64,000 nt of DNA from JBDGRJ01 sp042218115 (GTDB lineage Bacteria > Patescibacteriota > Patescibacteriia > Magasanikbacterales > UBA922): the NCBI GenBank assembly GCA_042218115.1, contig JBDGRJ010000002.1, positions 1 to 64,000 on the forward strand, in the 5' to 3' direction. The notes under the pieces are model-generated. The model ran no database searches, had not been told where the DNA came from, and saw nothing but the letters and a program-made list of their open reading frames with translations. This document shows positions 7,547 through 16,699 of this stretch, in pieces. Position 1 is the stretch's first letter. Each line of letters opens with the position of its first letter. The position numbers and the translations under genes are program-made.

Positions 7547-9394
7547 ATGAATTTTGTAGAAAAATTTTTAACAAAGCATCATCTAATCCACAAGCCACAC
7601 AAGTGGTTTTTAGCTTTGATATCTTCTCCGATCCATGCCGCTGAAAAGCACTACGAGAAAAAATATAAGCTGAACTATGGTCATGCTAGGAAGCTGTTTA
7701 TCTTTGATATGTTTTTACTTGTGTTAGTGGCTGTACTTATAGGGGCTACTCTGTTTTGGTTCTTGTATGACCCGGGAGTCACCGATAAGGTAAACCTAAC
7801 AATCTCAAAAGAGGTCCACGGCCAGGCAGTGGACAGCAATAGAATTAAAAGTGGCGAACATATCACCTACATAATTAAATATACCAACGGCAGCAATGCA
7901 ACACTGCAAAACCCCAAACTGACCCTGAATCTACCAAAAACCTTTCGGGTAGAGACTGTGACACCCCAGAAGTTCTATACCACCCACACCAAGACCTTTG
8001 AGCTGCCCGATCTTCAGCCGGGCTCCGAAGGTTCTATCAAAATGGAAGGGTTTTACTTTGGTCCACCAGGAGAACATAAGAGGATAACCGTATTTTTAAA
8101 CTACAATCAACAACAAAGGAAGCAAAGAGAGCAGATAATAGCAAGTGCTATTAATATCCTCCAAGGTTCATATCTCAAAGCTAATCTCAAACCCAAAAGA
8201 GCCACGGTACTGCCCAGAGATAATGTCTCAGCTGAACTGAGCATTAAAAATACATACCACCACGATATGAAAAATATTCGCATTCCTCTGGAAGGTGCTG
8301 ATATCACCAGCACTACCGTAGGCGAGACCTCAGAGCAGACCTGGCGGATTGATCAGCTCAATAAGCAAGAGGAAGCTAAAGCTGAGGTGAGTATAAATGT
8401 AGCGGCCGAGCCTAATACAGACAAGTTCACTTACAGCTTTACTCCTCAAATACAACAACAAGATAAATTAATACCTCAACAACAGATAAGTACTAACTTC
8501 GAAGTTATATATCCAAAAACCAAGCTTAGCACCAGCTGGGACAAAAAGGCGGTCCAGCCGGGAGATACGGCTGAGCTTACTATCGTCGCCGATAACAATG
8601 GCAGTATTACCCTGAATAATCTAGCTATAGCACTGCCGACCATGGATAAGTTCATAGACCGAGACCAGTTCCTTCAGCTGAATGATGCTAAGCTACAGCA
8701 AGGCTCATTTGTAATTACAAACAACACTAATGCTAAGCTGACCTCTCTAGCCCCGGGACAAAAAAAGGAAATCAAGCTAAAAGTTCCTATAAACAGCTAT
8801 ATATCAGAGGGTGAGGACCTCACACTTCAGCTAAAACCGAAGCTGCGCAGCTCAATAGGTCAGATCGAGAAATCCTACACCAAATCAAAAACCACAGCAC
8901 CGCTGAAGATAGGTACTTCCATTAGCTTGTCCGTATCCTCACGTTATTTCACCCCCGGAGGCGACCAGCTCGGACGCGGTCCACTACCCCCTAGAGTAGG
9001 AGAGACGACTAAATACTGGGTCTTTGTCACTTTCCGCAATACCACCAGCGATATTGAGAACATCTCCTTCCGCTCTACTCTCTCAGAGTCAGCTAGATGG
9101 ACCGGTAAAACCAGCGTAAGCCAGGGAGAGAATTTAAACTTTAACCAACAAGATAAAACAGTAAGCTGGAGCTATCCTCAGCTGCCACCTCACTCTAAGG
9201 CGGGGCTATACATGCAGCTTGCGGTAACGCCTGAACCTAAACACAGAGGAACAACACCGAACTTGCTCGAAAATATTAGACTAAAAGCCGATGACAGCTA
9301 CATCAACAGATCCATCACCAAGACTTCTGTTCCGATAGATACGTCCCTGCCCCAGGACGATCAGGCACAGCAGCTGGGAGTAGAAGTAAGATAA
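7547..9394 (+). CDS. Single-pass membrane protein with DUF11-like extracellular repeats
   Basis: The 615-aa protein has about 50 basic cytoplasmic residues, one membrane helix (residues about 56-78, FLLVLVAVLIGATLFWFLY) and a large extracellular beta-rich region. The latter contains segments of the DUF11/CARDB type: VDSNRIKSGEHITYIIKYTN with LPKTFRVETVTP, then AVQPGDTAELTIVADNNG, then VGETTKYWVFVTFRNTTSDI. Such repeats are Ig-like adhesion or scaffold folds on bacterial surfaces. It is followed 54 bases later by a glycosyltransferase on the same strand, suggesting a shared role in surface assembly. No enzymatic motif was seen. Confidence 0.7.
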   Translation: MNFVEKFLTKHHLIHKPHKWFLALISSPIHAAEKHYEKKYKLNYGHARKLFIFDMFLLVLVAVLIGATLFWFLYDPGVTDKVNLTISKEVHGQAVDSNRIKSGEHITYIIKYTNGSNATLQNPKLTLNLPKTFRVETVTPQKFYTTHTKTFELPDLQPGSEGSIKMEGFYFGPPGEHKRITVFLNYNQQQRKQREQIIASAINILQGSYLKANLKPKRATVLPRDNVSAELSIKNTYHHDMKNIRIPLEGADITSTTVGETSEQTWRIDQLNKQEEAKAEVSINVAAEPNTDKFTYSFTPQIQQQDKLIPQQQISTNFEVIYPKTKLSTSWDKKAVQPGDTAELTIVADNNGSITLNNLAIALPTMDKFIDRDQFLQLNDAKLQQGSFVITNNTNAKLTSLAPGQKKEIKLKVPINSYISEGEDLTLQLKPKLRSSIGQIEKSYTKSKTTAPLKIGTSISLSVSSRYFTPGGDQLGRGPLPPRVGETTKYWVFVTFRNTTSDIENISFRSTLSESARWTGKTSVSQGENLNFNQQDKTVSWSYPQLPPHSKAGLYMQLAVTPEPKHRGTTPNLLENIRLKADDSYINRSITKTSVPIDTSLPQDDQAQQLGVEVR

Positions 9395-9448
9395 TGTAGT
9401 GGTTGTCTCAATCCCTCACAGAAATTAATTAATTTATAATCCCTCTCA

Positions 9449-10588
9449 ATGAAGATAGCGATGATAGGACAAAAAGGAATACCGGCTCATCACGGAGGAG
9501 TAGAAACACACGTAGAACAGCTGAGTAAAAAATTAGCCGAAAAAGACCACCAGATCAATGTATATTCAAGAAAATGGTATATCAGACAAGCCGAACAAAA
9601 GGGTCCGCCGGAGCAGGAAAATATATCACGGATATTTACACCGACTATAAACAGCAAACATCTAGACACTATAATCCACACCTTTACCTCTACCGTCCAC
9701 GCCTTATTTACAGATGTGGACATCATTCACTATCACGGAGTGGGCCCATCACTGTTAGCTTGGATACCTAGAGTATTTAGCTTCAGCTCAGTAGTATCCA
9801 CCTTTCATTGTGTCGACAGAAAGCACGGCAAGTGGGGCTGGTTTGCGCGTCAGATACTGAAGCTGGGTGAGTGGGCCAGCTGCAGCTTTCCTCATCGGAC
9901 AATTGCGGTCTCGAAAAGCATACAAAAATACGCACAAGATGAATGGAGTAAAGATATTACATATATCCCCAATGGAGTGCCATTATTTGAACAAACGGAC
10001 AACACCGAGGAGATAGAAAAATGGGATCTCGAACCGGACCAATACTTACTTATAGTCTCCAGATTGATAGCACACAAAGGGATACATTATGCAATCAAAG
10101 CTTACAAGCAGATTAAAGCCCATACGGAGCTGGTGGAGAATAAAAAGCTCGTTATAGTCGGATCGGGCCACCACAGCAGCGACTACGAAGATAAGATTAG
10201 ACAAATGGCAGAAGAGGAAGATGATATTATATTAGCTGGTTTTCAAAGTGGCGACACGCTAGATCAGCTGTTTAGCCACGCTGAGATAATGGTCAGTCCC
10301 TCTGATCATGAAGGTCTTCCGGTTACTCTACTGGAGGCTATGAGCTACAGCTTGCCGGTGGTATTGTCCGATATTCCCGAACACAAAGAAGTAATAAAAG
10401 ACTCAGAATATCTATTCTCGGCAGGAGACGCAGATGATCTAGAGAAAACTCTAAAAAATATCCTAAACAAGTCAAAGCAGAAATTAAGAGAAATAGGAGC
10501 AAAAAACAGGAAAATTATAGAGCAAAATTACAGCTGGAATACGGTATCTGAGAGTATAGAAAAGCTGTATAAAGAATTACAAAACTGA
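9449..10588 (+). CDS. GT4-family glycosyltransferase
   Basis: The 379-aa cytoplasmic or membrane-associated enzyme transfers a sugar from a nucleotide donor during surface glycan synthesis. The N-terminal acceptor domain opens MKIAMIGQKGIPAHHGGVET, close to the DUF1972/rhamnosyltransferase-type N-terminus (IGxxGIPAxxGGxET). The donor domain has LLIVSRLIAHKGIHYAIKAY and the EX7E motif in SDHEGLPVTLLEAMS, characteristic of GT4 retaining enzymes. Length is usual for the family. It ends in TGA. The specific sugar cannot be told from sequence. Confidence 0.9.
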   Translation: MKIAMIGQKGIPAHHGGVETHVEQLSKKLAEKDHQINVYSRKWYIRQAEQKGPPEQENISRIFTPTINSKHLDTIIHTFTSTVHALFTDVDIIHYHGVGPSLLAWIPRVFSFSSVVSTFHCVDRKHGKWGWFARQILKLGEWASCSFPHRTIAVSKSIQKYAQDEWSKDITYIPNGVPLFEQTDNTEEIEKWDLEPDQYLLIVSRLIAHKGIHYAIKAYKQIKAHTELVENKKLVIVGSGHHSSDYEDKIRQMAEEEDDIILAGFQSGDTLDQLFSHAEIMVSPSDHEGLPVTLLEAMSYSLPVVLSDIPEHKEVIKDSEYLFSAGDADDLEKTLKNILNKSKQKLREIGAKNRKIIEQNYSWNTVSESIEKLYKELQN

Positions 10589-10746
10589 TCATAAACACGC
10601 CCACGGATAAAACCAACCTAAAAAAATATCAAGCATGAGCCGCTAGCTCTAAAAACTGAAAAAAACATCATTATCTTGGATGGCTTACACTGCAACTCTA
10701 ATTCATCCTCGGTAAAGTCACAGGAGACTCTAATCACTAGCACTTA

Positions 10747-12771
10747 TTAAAAACTAACCCCCTCACTGGTGACGACAATATCTTCTCGGTTATCAAAGTT
10801 TACATCAGCCGTCCTCACCCCGATCTCAGGCTCAAAACCGGGCAAGGTGGAGAATGCTTGAAATTGATGCTTCTTTTTACCGGATGAGTCAAATATTTTT
10901 ATAATAGGCTTTGAGTTCACTACACCGGAGGTAATAATCTCATCAATACCCCTGCCATCAGTGTTTCCAGCAGCTATGGATAAGCTGGAGGTGTAGTTTG
11001 GGTAGCTGCGCCAGCTGTTTATAAGATTAAATCTGCTGTCGAATAAATTTATCTTCGGCTCAATGTTATGTTTTGACTGCACTAATATATGATTTTCTCC
11101 ACTGCCGAAATCACCGACATCCACCGAGTAGCCGGAGTCGTAAGATCTGCCAAAAGGGTACCAGCTCTTTAATAGAGAGCCGTAGCGTGTATATATCTTT
11201 ATAGGCTTATCGCTGGTGTTAGTAGGGTAGACAAAAATCTCCTTGATACCATCACCCCCGATATCCCCTACGGAGATGCTGACTTGATGATCATAGTTTA
11301 CATTGTAGGGAAACTCGCGTAAATATAACATACCGTCGCTTCCCCGCAGAGTTAGCTTGCCGTTGTCAAACCTCAACAGCTCCATCGACCCGTTGTTGTC
11401 TATATCTATATGCCCGACCCAGCTTCCTCCGTCAAATCTATCCTCAAAAGTAAAGAAACCATTACGGACCCTATCTCCCCGATCAGAAAAAAAGCGGGCA
11501 AAGTTTCCATTGTTAAACACCACTCCTTTTAGTTTTTCAAACGTCTTCAACAATACACGAGCATCGTAGCGGTCAAGGTTTAACTTTGAAGTAATCGAAC
11601 CGTCATTGGCGGGAGCTTCACCGTGTAGATGTTCATAGCTTCCGGACAGATTTACCCTGCGGGATCTCTGATCACTGTTTAGGACTACCAACCCATTCTC
11701 AAAGGACCTGCTCCAGACACCCCTCTGGTACTGGCTTTTTTTATTTGATCTGGGCTGCTCCAGAGGCTTGCCCAGATTGACATCATACTCATCGTACCAC
11801 CACAGCTGGCCGTGATCTTCATCACCATAGTCAAAAGAGTAATAACCATCCTCCAACAGAGCACTCGCCAACCCGAACCGCATGCGCTTAAACTTGTCTC
11901 TACCTCCTTCATTGCCGGTATTGCTGTTTATTATATTGATCCTAGGTCTTTGCCTTTGGTCGGTATTGTAGTTATACGACTCCATCAGACGCTTCCAGTT
12001 CGAGCCGGATAAGTTCTCCAGCATCATACCATTTAGTCTATCATCATACTCGAAAGTAGTGTTATTCCCTACCAACACGATCTTATTGTCAGCCAGCTTC
12101 CTGGTCTTATCATAAATGTCCTTCATCCCCTGCTTCCACTTTTGATTTGCTATATTTTTTGATTCTCGCTTACCATCTAAATCCAGGTCAATATTATCTC
12201 CGGCAAAAAAGGTAATGTTATCCCAGGAGTTATCATAAAACACCCCGTCCCACAAGCCGGTAGAGAGCAGCTCATTGGCTACAAACTCAGAGACGTGGTC
12301 CTGCCATCTCTCTCCTGCTATTTTCGGACTTTCTCTGGTTACATTCATCAGGTAAGTGCCGGGCCACCAAGAGAGCCTGTTTCCGGCTGAGTTTTTCAGG
12401 TACCACTCATCCTCAATGCCTTCATACAGCTTATTTCGCAGCGGTGCTATCTCTTCTCTACCTTCAGCACTTCTGTCTATCTCTTGGGGTGTGATGTAAG
12501 CTAGTATTATAATATCTGGGTTTATCTCTCGCATCTTCTCGATCAGATGCGGATTGTGCTGCTGGTTCTCCATATCCAACACCACCACATCCCATCGAGC
12601 AAGCTTTTCAGCCTTCTGCTCAGTCAGTGTCCATTTCAGATAATAATTAGCCAAGCGAGGATAGTCATGATTCTGCTTTTTTTCACTAATAGTTGCAGCT
12701 GAAGTGCTGGAGACAACAAAAAATGAAGCTAGTAAGGCAAATATTAAGCTGTAGACTGCTGATCTGTTCAT
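10747..12771 (-). CDS. Secreted putative glycoside hydrolase with FG-GAP/VCBS-like repeats
   Basis: The 674-aa protein begins with a signal peptide (SLIFALLASFFVVSSTSAA). Residues about 35-330 resemble the putative glycosyl hydrolase family GHL15: LANYYLKWTLTEQKAEKLAR, DVVVLDMENQQ, INPDIIILAYITPQE, WDGVFYDNSWDN. These are pieces of a TIM-barrel with conserved acidic residues. The C-terminal third contains repeats of the FG-GAP/VCBS type (HIDIDNNGSMELLRF, VGDIGGDGIKEIFVY, DVNFDNREDIVV), which form beta-propeller blades that often bind calcium. The gene overlaps the downstream end of a glycosyltransferase gene by four bases, so the two are co-transcribed. A role in trimming or anchoring surface glycan is inferred. 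Confidence 0.75.
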   Translation of the reverse strand: MNRSAVYSLIFALLASFFVVSSTSAATISEKKQNHDYPRLANYYLKWTLTEQKAEKLARWDVVVLDMENQQHNPHLIEKMREINPDIIILAYITPQEIDRSAEGREEIAPLRNKLYEGIEDEWYLKNSAGNRLSWWPGTYLMNVTRESPKIAGERWQDHVSEFVANELLSTGLWDGVFYDNSWDNITFFAGDNIDLDLDGKRESKNIANQKWKQGMKDIYDKTRKLADNKIVLVGNNTTFEYDDRLNGMMLENLSGSNWKRLMESYNYNTDQRQRPRINIINSNTGNEGGRDKFKRMRFGLASALLEDGYYSFDYGDEDHGQLWWYDEYDVNLGKPLEQPRSNKKSQYQRGVWSRSFENGLVVLNSDQRSRRVNLSGSYEHLHGEAPANDGSITSKLNLDRYDARVLLKTFEKLKGVVFNNGNFARFFSDRGDRVRNGFFTFEDRFDGGSWVGHIDIDNNGSMELLRFDNGKLTLRGSDGMLYLREFPYNVNYDHQVSISVGDIGGDGIKEIFVYPTNTSDKPIKIYTRYGSLLKSWYPFGRSYDSGYSVDVGDFGSGENHILVQSKHNIEPKINLFDSRFNLINSWRSYPNYTSSLSIAAGNTDGRGIDEIITSGVVNSKPIIKIFDSSGKKKHQFQAFSTLPGFEPEIGVRTADVNFDNREDIVVTSEGVSF

Positions 12772-13985
12772 AGTGAGTTGTATACTGATAAAATCTGCTC
12801 TAAGTGTTTTTGCGGGTCGTTTTCTTGTTCAATCTCTTCTCTAAGCTTACGCCTTATATTCTTCTTTTTTTCAGCCGGGTTATTATACCACTGCTCTATT
12901 TTCTCAGCCAGCTTTGAGGGCTGGTTCGGCTCTACCAGCAGGCTGCCCGGCAGCTGCTCGGGTAATCCCCCGATAGAGCTGGCTATCGGTATCCGCCCCA
13001 TCGCTTTGGCCTCTAGAGTGCTTATGGGGTAATTTTCATACCATATTGAAGGTAAAATTACAAGGTCAGCTGATCTTATCCTCTTCTTTAGCGGCTCTCC
13101 GGTCAAAAAGCCGGTAAACTCCACATTATCTATCTTCTCCTGCTCTACTCTCTGCTTGAGCTGATCCTCCATCGGACCGGATCCGACTATTTTTACCGGT
13201 ATCTTAGGAATTTTTTTTGCTGCATCCAGCAGCACTTCCAGGCCCTTCTCCTCGGCCAGACGGCCGATATAGGCTACATAATCACCCTCATCATAGGAAA
13301 ACTCAAACTCATCCGCGTCTATCGGGTTTGGTATATGGATAAACTGATCCTTGTCCCAGCCGTGCTTTACACAAATATCCTGCATAAACTTAGAGGGCGC
13401 AATGAACTTATCGATATACTTATCATATACATTCCACAGCTTATGATGGATTATCATCTCTAAGGTTACGATAATACTTTTTGCTAAACTTCCGTCCATA
13501 CACCGATCCGAGATACAGCTGGTATACCAACCTTCGCAGTTCTCTTCGTGAACTTCTCCGTGGTGAAACATAGTGTAGTTGGGGGCGATCAGCTTGTAAT
13601 CGTGGAGGGTCATAACCACATCCGCCCCCTGCCGTGAGAGCGGTAGAAGAATAGAAGGAGATATATGGTGATAGATATTATGCAGATGAGCTATATCAAT
13701 ATCGATCTCTTCCAGCAGCTCCTCTATGTTGCTCTTAGCATCCATGTTATATATCATCTTGGATGCTATCTCTATCTTTTTAGCTATAGAATATTTATCC
13801 GGATCGGAGAGATCGTAAGCCTCGATATAATAATCGCTATAATCAGAATCCAGAGTCTGCTCCTGATCCATAGTAAACGGCACCACTTTATGACCTTCAC
13901 TGTGTAGATCCTGAGACAGGTTGACCATATAATTTGACGCTCCGTCTCTGCGCCAGAAATATTTGTGAGCTTGGAGTATATTCAT
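12768..13985 (-). CDS. GT4-family glycosyltransferase
   Basis: This 405-aa enzyme begins MNILQAHKYFWRRDGASNYM, a usual GT4 acceptor-domain opening. The donor domain includes YVAYIGRLAEEKGLEVLLDA and PVKIVGSGPMEDQL, then the EX7E motif in YENYPISTLEAKAMG. It overlaps the following glycoside-hydrolase gene by four bases (ATGA). A degraded relative of its first 53 codons lies about 800 bases upstream at 14824-15024. The sugar and acceptor are unknown. Confidence 0.9.
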   Translation of the reverse strand: MNILQAHKYFWRRDGASNYMVNLSQDLHSEGHKVVPFTMDQEQTLDSDYSDYYIEAYDLSDPDKYSIAKKIEIASKMIYNMDAKSNIEELLEEIDIDIAHLHNIYHHISPSILLPLSRQGADVVMTLHDYKLIAPNYTMFHHGEVHEENCEGWYTSCISDRCMDGSLAKSIIVTLEMIIHHKLWNVYDKYIDKFIAPSKFMQDICVKHGWDKDQFIHIPNPIDADEFEFSYDEGDYVAYIGRLAEEKGLEVLLDAAKKIPKIPVKIVGSGPMEDQLKQRVEQEKIDNVEFTGFLTGEPLKKRIRSADLVILPSIWYENYPISTLEAKAMGRIPIASSIGGLPEQLPGSLLVEPNQPSKLAEKIEQWYNNPAEKKKNIRRKLREEIEQENDPQKHLEQILSVYNSL

Positions 13986-14040
13986 TGATAATTCGATACT
14001 ACAGTATCTTTACTTATTAGCTCATAAAACATCCTGAGTT

Positions 14041-14436
14041 TTACTTATCCTGTTCAATAATGTCAAATACAAATTCGTTCACTTCTTTAGCTGCCTCAAA
14101 TGCCTTCCTCGCTTCATCGTCAGTCATCTCATACTCAATGTCGGGATATCTAGTGGGCAAATAATATTGATTGAGTAATTTTAATTGTTCGTGAATAGAG
14201 GTAATCTGATCAAAATCCTCCTCTATTAAACTTTCCAATCTAAGGAGATCATGAATTTTAGGGGGAGTCTGATTACTGAATTCAAGCAACCCCTTTAAGC
14301 ACTTCTCAGCAACTTGATGTGACAAAAAACACACATCAGGAGTAACTTCGCTATCTAAAATACCTCTTGCCGAAACTATATGCTGTTGGGCTAGCTTAAA
14401 CCAACTCTTATAATTTTCTGAGTTATTTTCTTGCAT
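14041..14436 (-). CDS. HEPN-domain protein (HepT-like partner of a MNT nucleotidyltransferase)
   Basis: The 131-aa all-helical protein shows HEPN features: WFKLAQQHIVSARGIL, then CFLSHQVAEKCLKGLLEF, and PPKIHDLLRLESLIEE. HEPN proteins paired with minimal nucleotidyltransferases form toxin-antitoxin modules in which the HEPN protein is an RNase or its relative. The gene overlaps the 3' end of the nucleotidyltransferase gene by 14 bases, the usual arrangement. The classic R-X4-6-H RNase motif is not obvious, so catalytic activity is uncertain. Confidence 0.8.
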   Translation of the reverse strand: MQENNSENYKSWFKLAQQHIVSARGILDSEVTPDVCFLSHQVAEKCLKGLLEFSNQTPPKIHDLLRLESLIEEDFDQITSIHEQLKLLNQYYLPTRYPDIEYEMTDDEARKAFEAAKEVNEFVFDIIEQDK

Positions 14437-14749
14437 ATAATTCTTGTCCTTCAGTTAAAACATTTTCAATAAATAAACTACCTTGCTGCTCTTTTTTGTT
14501 AAACTGATCGGGCGTATATACAATCACATCCATAGGGAAAGGTCTCGGATAAATGCTCCCGTCTATCTCTCTAGCCATCTCTTTGGGTTCGTCCGTTTTT
14601 GCAACAATAATCAGATCAACATCACTTTCTTCATCCGGGCTTCCCCAGGCATAGGAGCCGAACAAAAATATTTTTTCAGGATCGAACTCTGCTGTTATTT
14701 GGTCTACTACGGATTTAATTTCTTGTCTTCTGTTTTTAGTCTTGTCCAT
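14423..14749 (-). CDS. MNT-type minimal nucleotidyltransferase (MntA-like antitoxin)
   Basis: The 108-aa protein carries the nucleotidyltransferase signature IFLFGSYAWGSPDEESDVDL, with GS followed by the D-x-D metal ligands. In HEPN/MNT modules this protein modifies and neutralises the HEPN toxin by adding AMP. The gene comes first in the operon and overlaps the HEPN gene by 14 bases. A promoter with TATACT lies just upstream. Confidence 0.85.
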   Translation of the reverse strand: MDKTKNRRQEIKSVVDQITAEFDPEKIFLFGSYAWGSPDEESDVDLIIVAKTDEPKEMAREIDGSIYPRPFPMDVIVYTPDQFNKKEQQGSLFIENVLTEGQELYARK

Positions 14750-14772
14750 ATCTAACTATTAAATGTAATCTT

Positions 14773-14800
14773 AGTATAACACAACTTGTCTTCTTAGCAA
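14773..14800 (-). promoter_or_regulatory. Promoter of the HEPN/MNT module
   Basis: On the minus strand TTGCTA (14800-14795) and TATACT (14778-14773) are separated by 16 bp. The start codon at 14749 is about 24 bases beyond the -10 box. Confidence 0.5.
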
Positions 14801-14823
14801 GTAATCAACGAGGGCAACCTCTC

Positions 14824-15024
14824 CTAAGTCAGGTCTGCATAGAACCGCTCATATTTTTCCACCATATAGTAGTCGTTGTAATCAGAATCCAGAGTTTGCT
14901 ATTGGTCCATAGCAAAAGACACTATCTTATGCCCCTCTTTGTACAGATCTTGAGAAAGATTGACCATATAATTCGACGCCCCGCCTTTGCGCCAGAAATA
15001 TTTGTGAGCTTGGAGTATGTTCAT
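14824..15024 (-). pseudogene. Chimeric glycosyltransferase remnant (N-terminus of one GT4 gene, C-terminus of another)
   Basis: Read on the minus strand from ATG at 15024 to TAG at 14826-14824, the 67 codons stay in frame. Codons 1-53 closely match the start of the 13985 glycosyltransferase (MNILQAHKYFWRKGGASNYM, GHKIVSFAMDQ, QTLDSDYNDYY). Codons 54-66 match the end of the 16696 glycosyltransferase (MVEKYERFYADLT against MVEKYERLYADLT). Codon 42 is TAG where the intact gene has a Glu codon. The join deletes all of the catalytic body. This looks like a deletion scar between two glycosyltransferase genes followed by a nonsense mutation. No function is expected. Confidence 0.8.
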
Positions 15025-15048
15025 GTTATAATTTCGCTTGCTAAGATC

Positions 15049-15303
15049 TCAGTCGTAATGATTAGTAAAAGAAAATACTATCAGCTTTCCGTCTTTAAAA
15101 TAGCACAACCCCCTATATTGTCGATCCAGACGAAAACTGTAGATATTATTTTCTTTTGGCTCAATTTTTTTAAAATCCAAAGAGCCAATCTGAGGGTGTT
15201 GCTCCAAAAATTTTTTTGCTTTATTCCATTTGTCAGACAAATCTCTCGTTTCGAGATATTCTTTTAGCTCTTCTCTGAGTTCTTTAACCTCAAAGCCATC
15301 CAT
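15049..15303 (-). CDS. RelE/ParE-superfamily toxin
   Basis: The 84-aa protein has the RelE-like layout: two N-terminal helices, then strands visible as NIYSFRLDRQYRGLCYF and KLIVFSFTNHYD. RelE-family toxins cut mRNA at the ribosome. The conserved Arg in FRLDRQYRG and the terminal His-Tyr pair resemble active-site residues of the family. It follows the AbrB-like antitoxin gene by five bases. Toxin activity is inferred from fold and neighbour. Confidence 0.7.
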   Translation of the reverse strand: MDGFEVKELREELKEYLETRDLSDKWNKAKKFLEQHPQIGSLDFKKIEPKENNIYSFRLDRQYRGLCYFKDGKLIVFSFTNHYD

Positions 15304-15308
15304 AATTT

Positions 15309-15572
15309 CTACTCTAAAGATTTTTCAAAACCCTCTACCGCATCTTCTATAAAACCCTCACTATAGCCTTCCTCCTTTAAATCTTCTCTCAGCTTTCCAG
15401 CTGTAAGATCTTCCGGTACTTCTTCCACCTCTACTTTTCGGACCGGTTTTATAACTAACTCATTGTCTTTTTGTTTTACCTTAAAAGTATCCGTATCAAA
15501 CTGTTGTCTCCACTCTTTCGGTAAAGTAATCTGGCCGGTACCGAACATTTTTATGGTTTTGGTCTCGTCCAT
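15309..15572 (-). CDS. AbrB/SpoVT-type antitoxin
   Basis: This 87-aa protein begins with a swapped-hairpin AbrB DNA-binding domain (IKMFGTGQITLPKEWRQQF, then FKVKQKDNELVIKPV). The acidic C-terminal helices (LREDLKEEGYSEGFIEDA) are where such antitoxins bind their toxin. The gene precedes the RelE-like toxin. An AT-rich perfect palindrome starts three bases before the ATG and is the likely operator. Confidence 0.8.
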   Translation of the reverse strand: MDETKTIKMFGTGQITLPKEWRQQFDTDTFKVKQKDNELVIKPVRKVEVEEVPEDLTAGKLREDLKEEGYSEGFIEDAVEGFEKSLE

Positions 15573-15574
15573 AG

Positions 15575-15598
15575 TTATATAATTATGTAATTATATAA
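15575..15598. promoter_or_regulatory. Palindromic operator of the AbrB/RelE module
   Basis: A perfect inverted repeat with 11-bp arms (TTATATAATTA, TG centre, TAATTATATAA) covers the sequence just upstream of the antitoxin start and includes TATAAT-like words on the minus strand. Position and symmetry suit binding by the dimeric AbrB-like antitoxin for autoregulation. Confidence 0.6.
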
Positions 15599-15634
15599 TT
15601 CATAATATTAAAAATACAAAAGATTGTCAAAGAT

Positions 15635-16696
15635 TTAAGTTAAGTCGGCATACAACCGCTCATATTTTTCCACCATATTATCAATGCCGAAGTTTTCCTG
15701 AGCATGCTGACGAGCATTTTCAGCCACTTCTCTGCTTTTCTCTTTATGCTCGAGCACGAACTTTATCGTTTCTTTTAGAGATTGTACCGGCTCTTGTTGG
15801 TCGAACAAAAAGCCGTTCTCTTCATCGTCTATAAACTCGCTCAGACCATCTACATCCGAAGCGATCACCACTTTACCCGCCGTCATCGCCTCCAGTGCTA
15901 CCAGGCCAAAACCTTCCCAGCGAGACGGCACCACTACCACATCGTGTGAGTTATACTCCGCAACCACATCTTTGGTCGGATCCCAAATGCTGGTCTTATC
16001 CCAGAGATTATACTCATCTATTTGCTGTTTGATATTACTAAACTCACTGCCTTCTCCGATAATATCCAGATTCCACTGATCGTCTCTAAGTCCAGCAAAG
16101 GCTTTTAGTGCCCGATCGACCCCTTTTTGTACATCGAGCCGACCCATAATCAAAAAACGAAGCGGCAGATGATAGATAAAAGGCTCGGTGCGCAGCAGCT
16201 CCTCGAGCTCGATACCATGTGATATTACTTCTATCTGACTTTCATCCACTCCGTAGCTTAGCTGCATGTATTTTTTGACCGCTATAGAGGGAGCGGTATA
16301 TTTATCGGAATAACTGCTCAAGGCTCTTCTGATTATCCGCTTAGCCCAGCTTTCGCTTTTATTTAGATTATGCTCTGTAGTTACCACGGGCAGGTCCAGA
16401 CGCTTTGCCGCCACCCGACCCCACAGATCAGCCCCAAAAAGGTTGGTGTGGACCAGATCGGGCTCGAGATGATTCAATTTCTGTTTCAACTTTGAAAACA
16501 ACCCAAGGCTTAACTTGCCTTTTTTCTCTACTACGTGTAGATTTACCTTATCTTCAAGCAGATCAGCAAAAGGCTTATTGTCCTTAAAAATAACAACCTC
16601 ATGCCGAAAATTATGAGAGTTGTTGACCAGATTCACTACGAACTTCTCTGCTCCGCCGTAGGTTAAGGTCGGTATTATGTGTGCTACTTTTTTCAT
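15635..16696 (-). CDS. GT4-family glycosyltransferase
   Basis: The 353-aa enzyme starts KKVAHIIPTLTYGGAEKFVV, the usual GT4 opening with a GGAE motif. The donor domain has LPLRFLIMGRLDVQKGVDRA, LDIIGEGSE and the EX7E motif in SRWEGFGLVALEAMTAG. Its C-terminal MVEKYERLYADLT is repeated at the end of the chimeric pseudogene upstream. The RelE-like toxin gene ends three bases before its start, so it may be expressed from the toxin-antitoxin promoter. Confidence 0.9.
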   Translation of the reverse strand: MKKVAHIIPTLTYGGAEKFVVNLVNNSHNFRHEVVIFKDNKPFADLLEDKVNLHVVEKKGKLSLGLFSKLKQKLNHLEPDLVHTNLFGADLWGRVAAKRLDLPVVTTEHNLNKSESWAKRIIRRALSSYSDKYTAPSIAVKKYMQLSYGVDESQIEVISHGIELEELLRTEPFIYHLPLRFLIMGRLDVQKGVDRALKAFAGLRDDQWNLDIIGEGSEFSNIKQQIDEYNLWDKTSIWDPTKDVVAEYNSHDVVVVPSRWEGFGLVALEAMTAGKVVIASDVDGLSEFIDDEENGFLFDQQEPVQSLKETIKFVLEHKEKSREVAENARQHAQENFGIDNMVEKYERLYADLT

Positions 16697-16699
16697 AAT

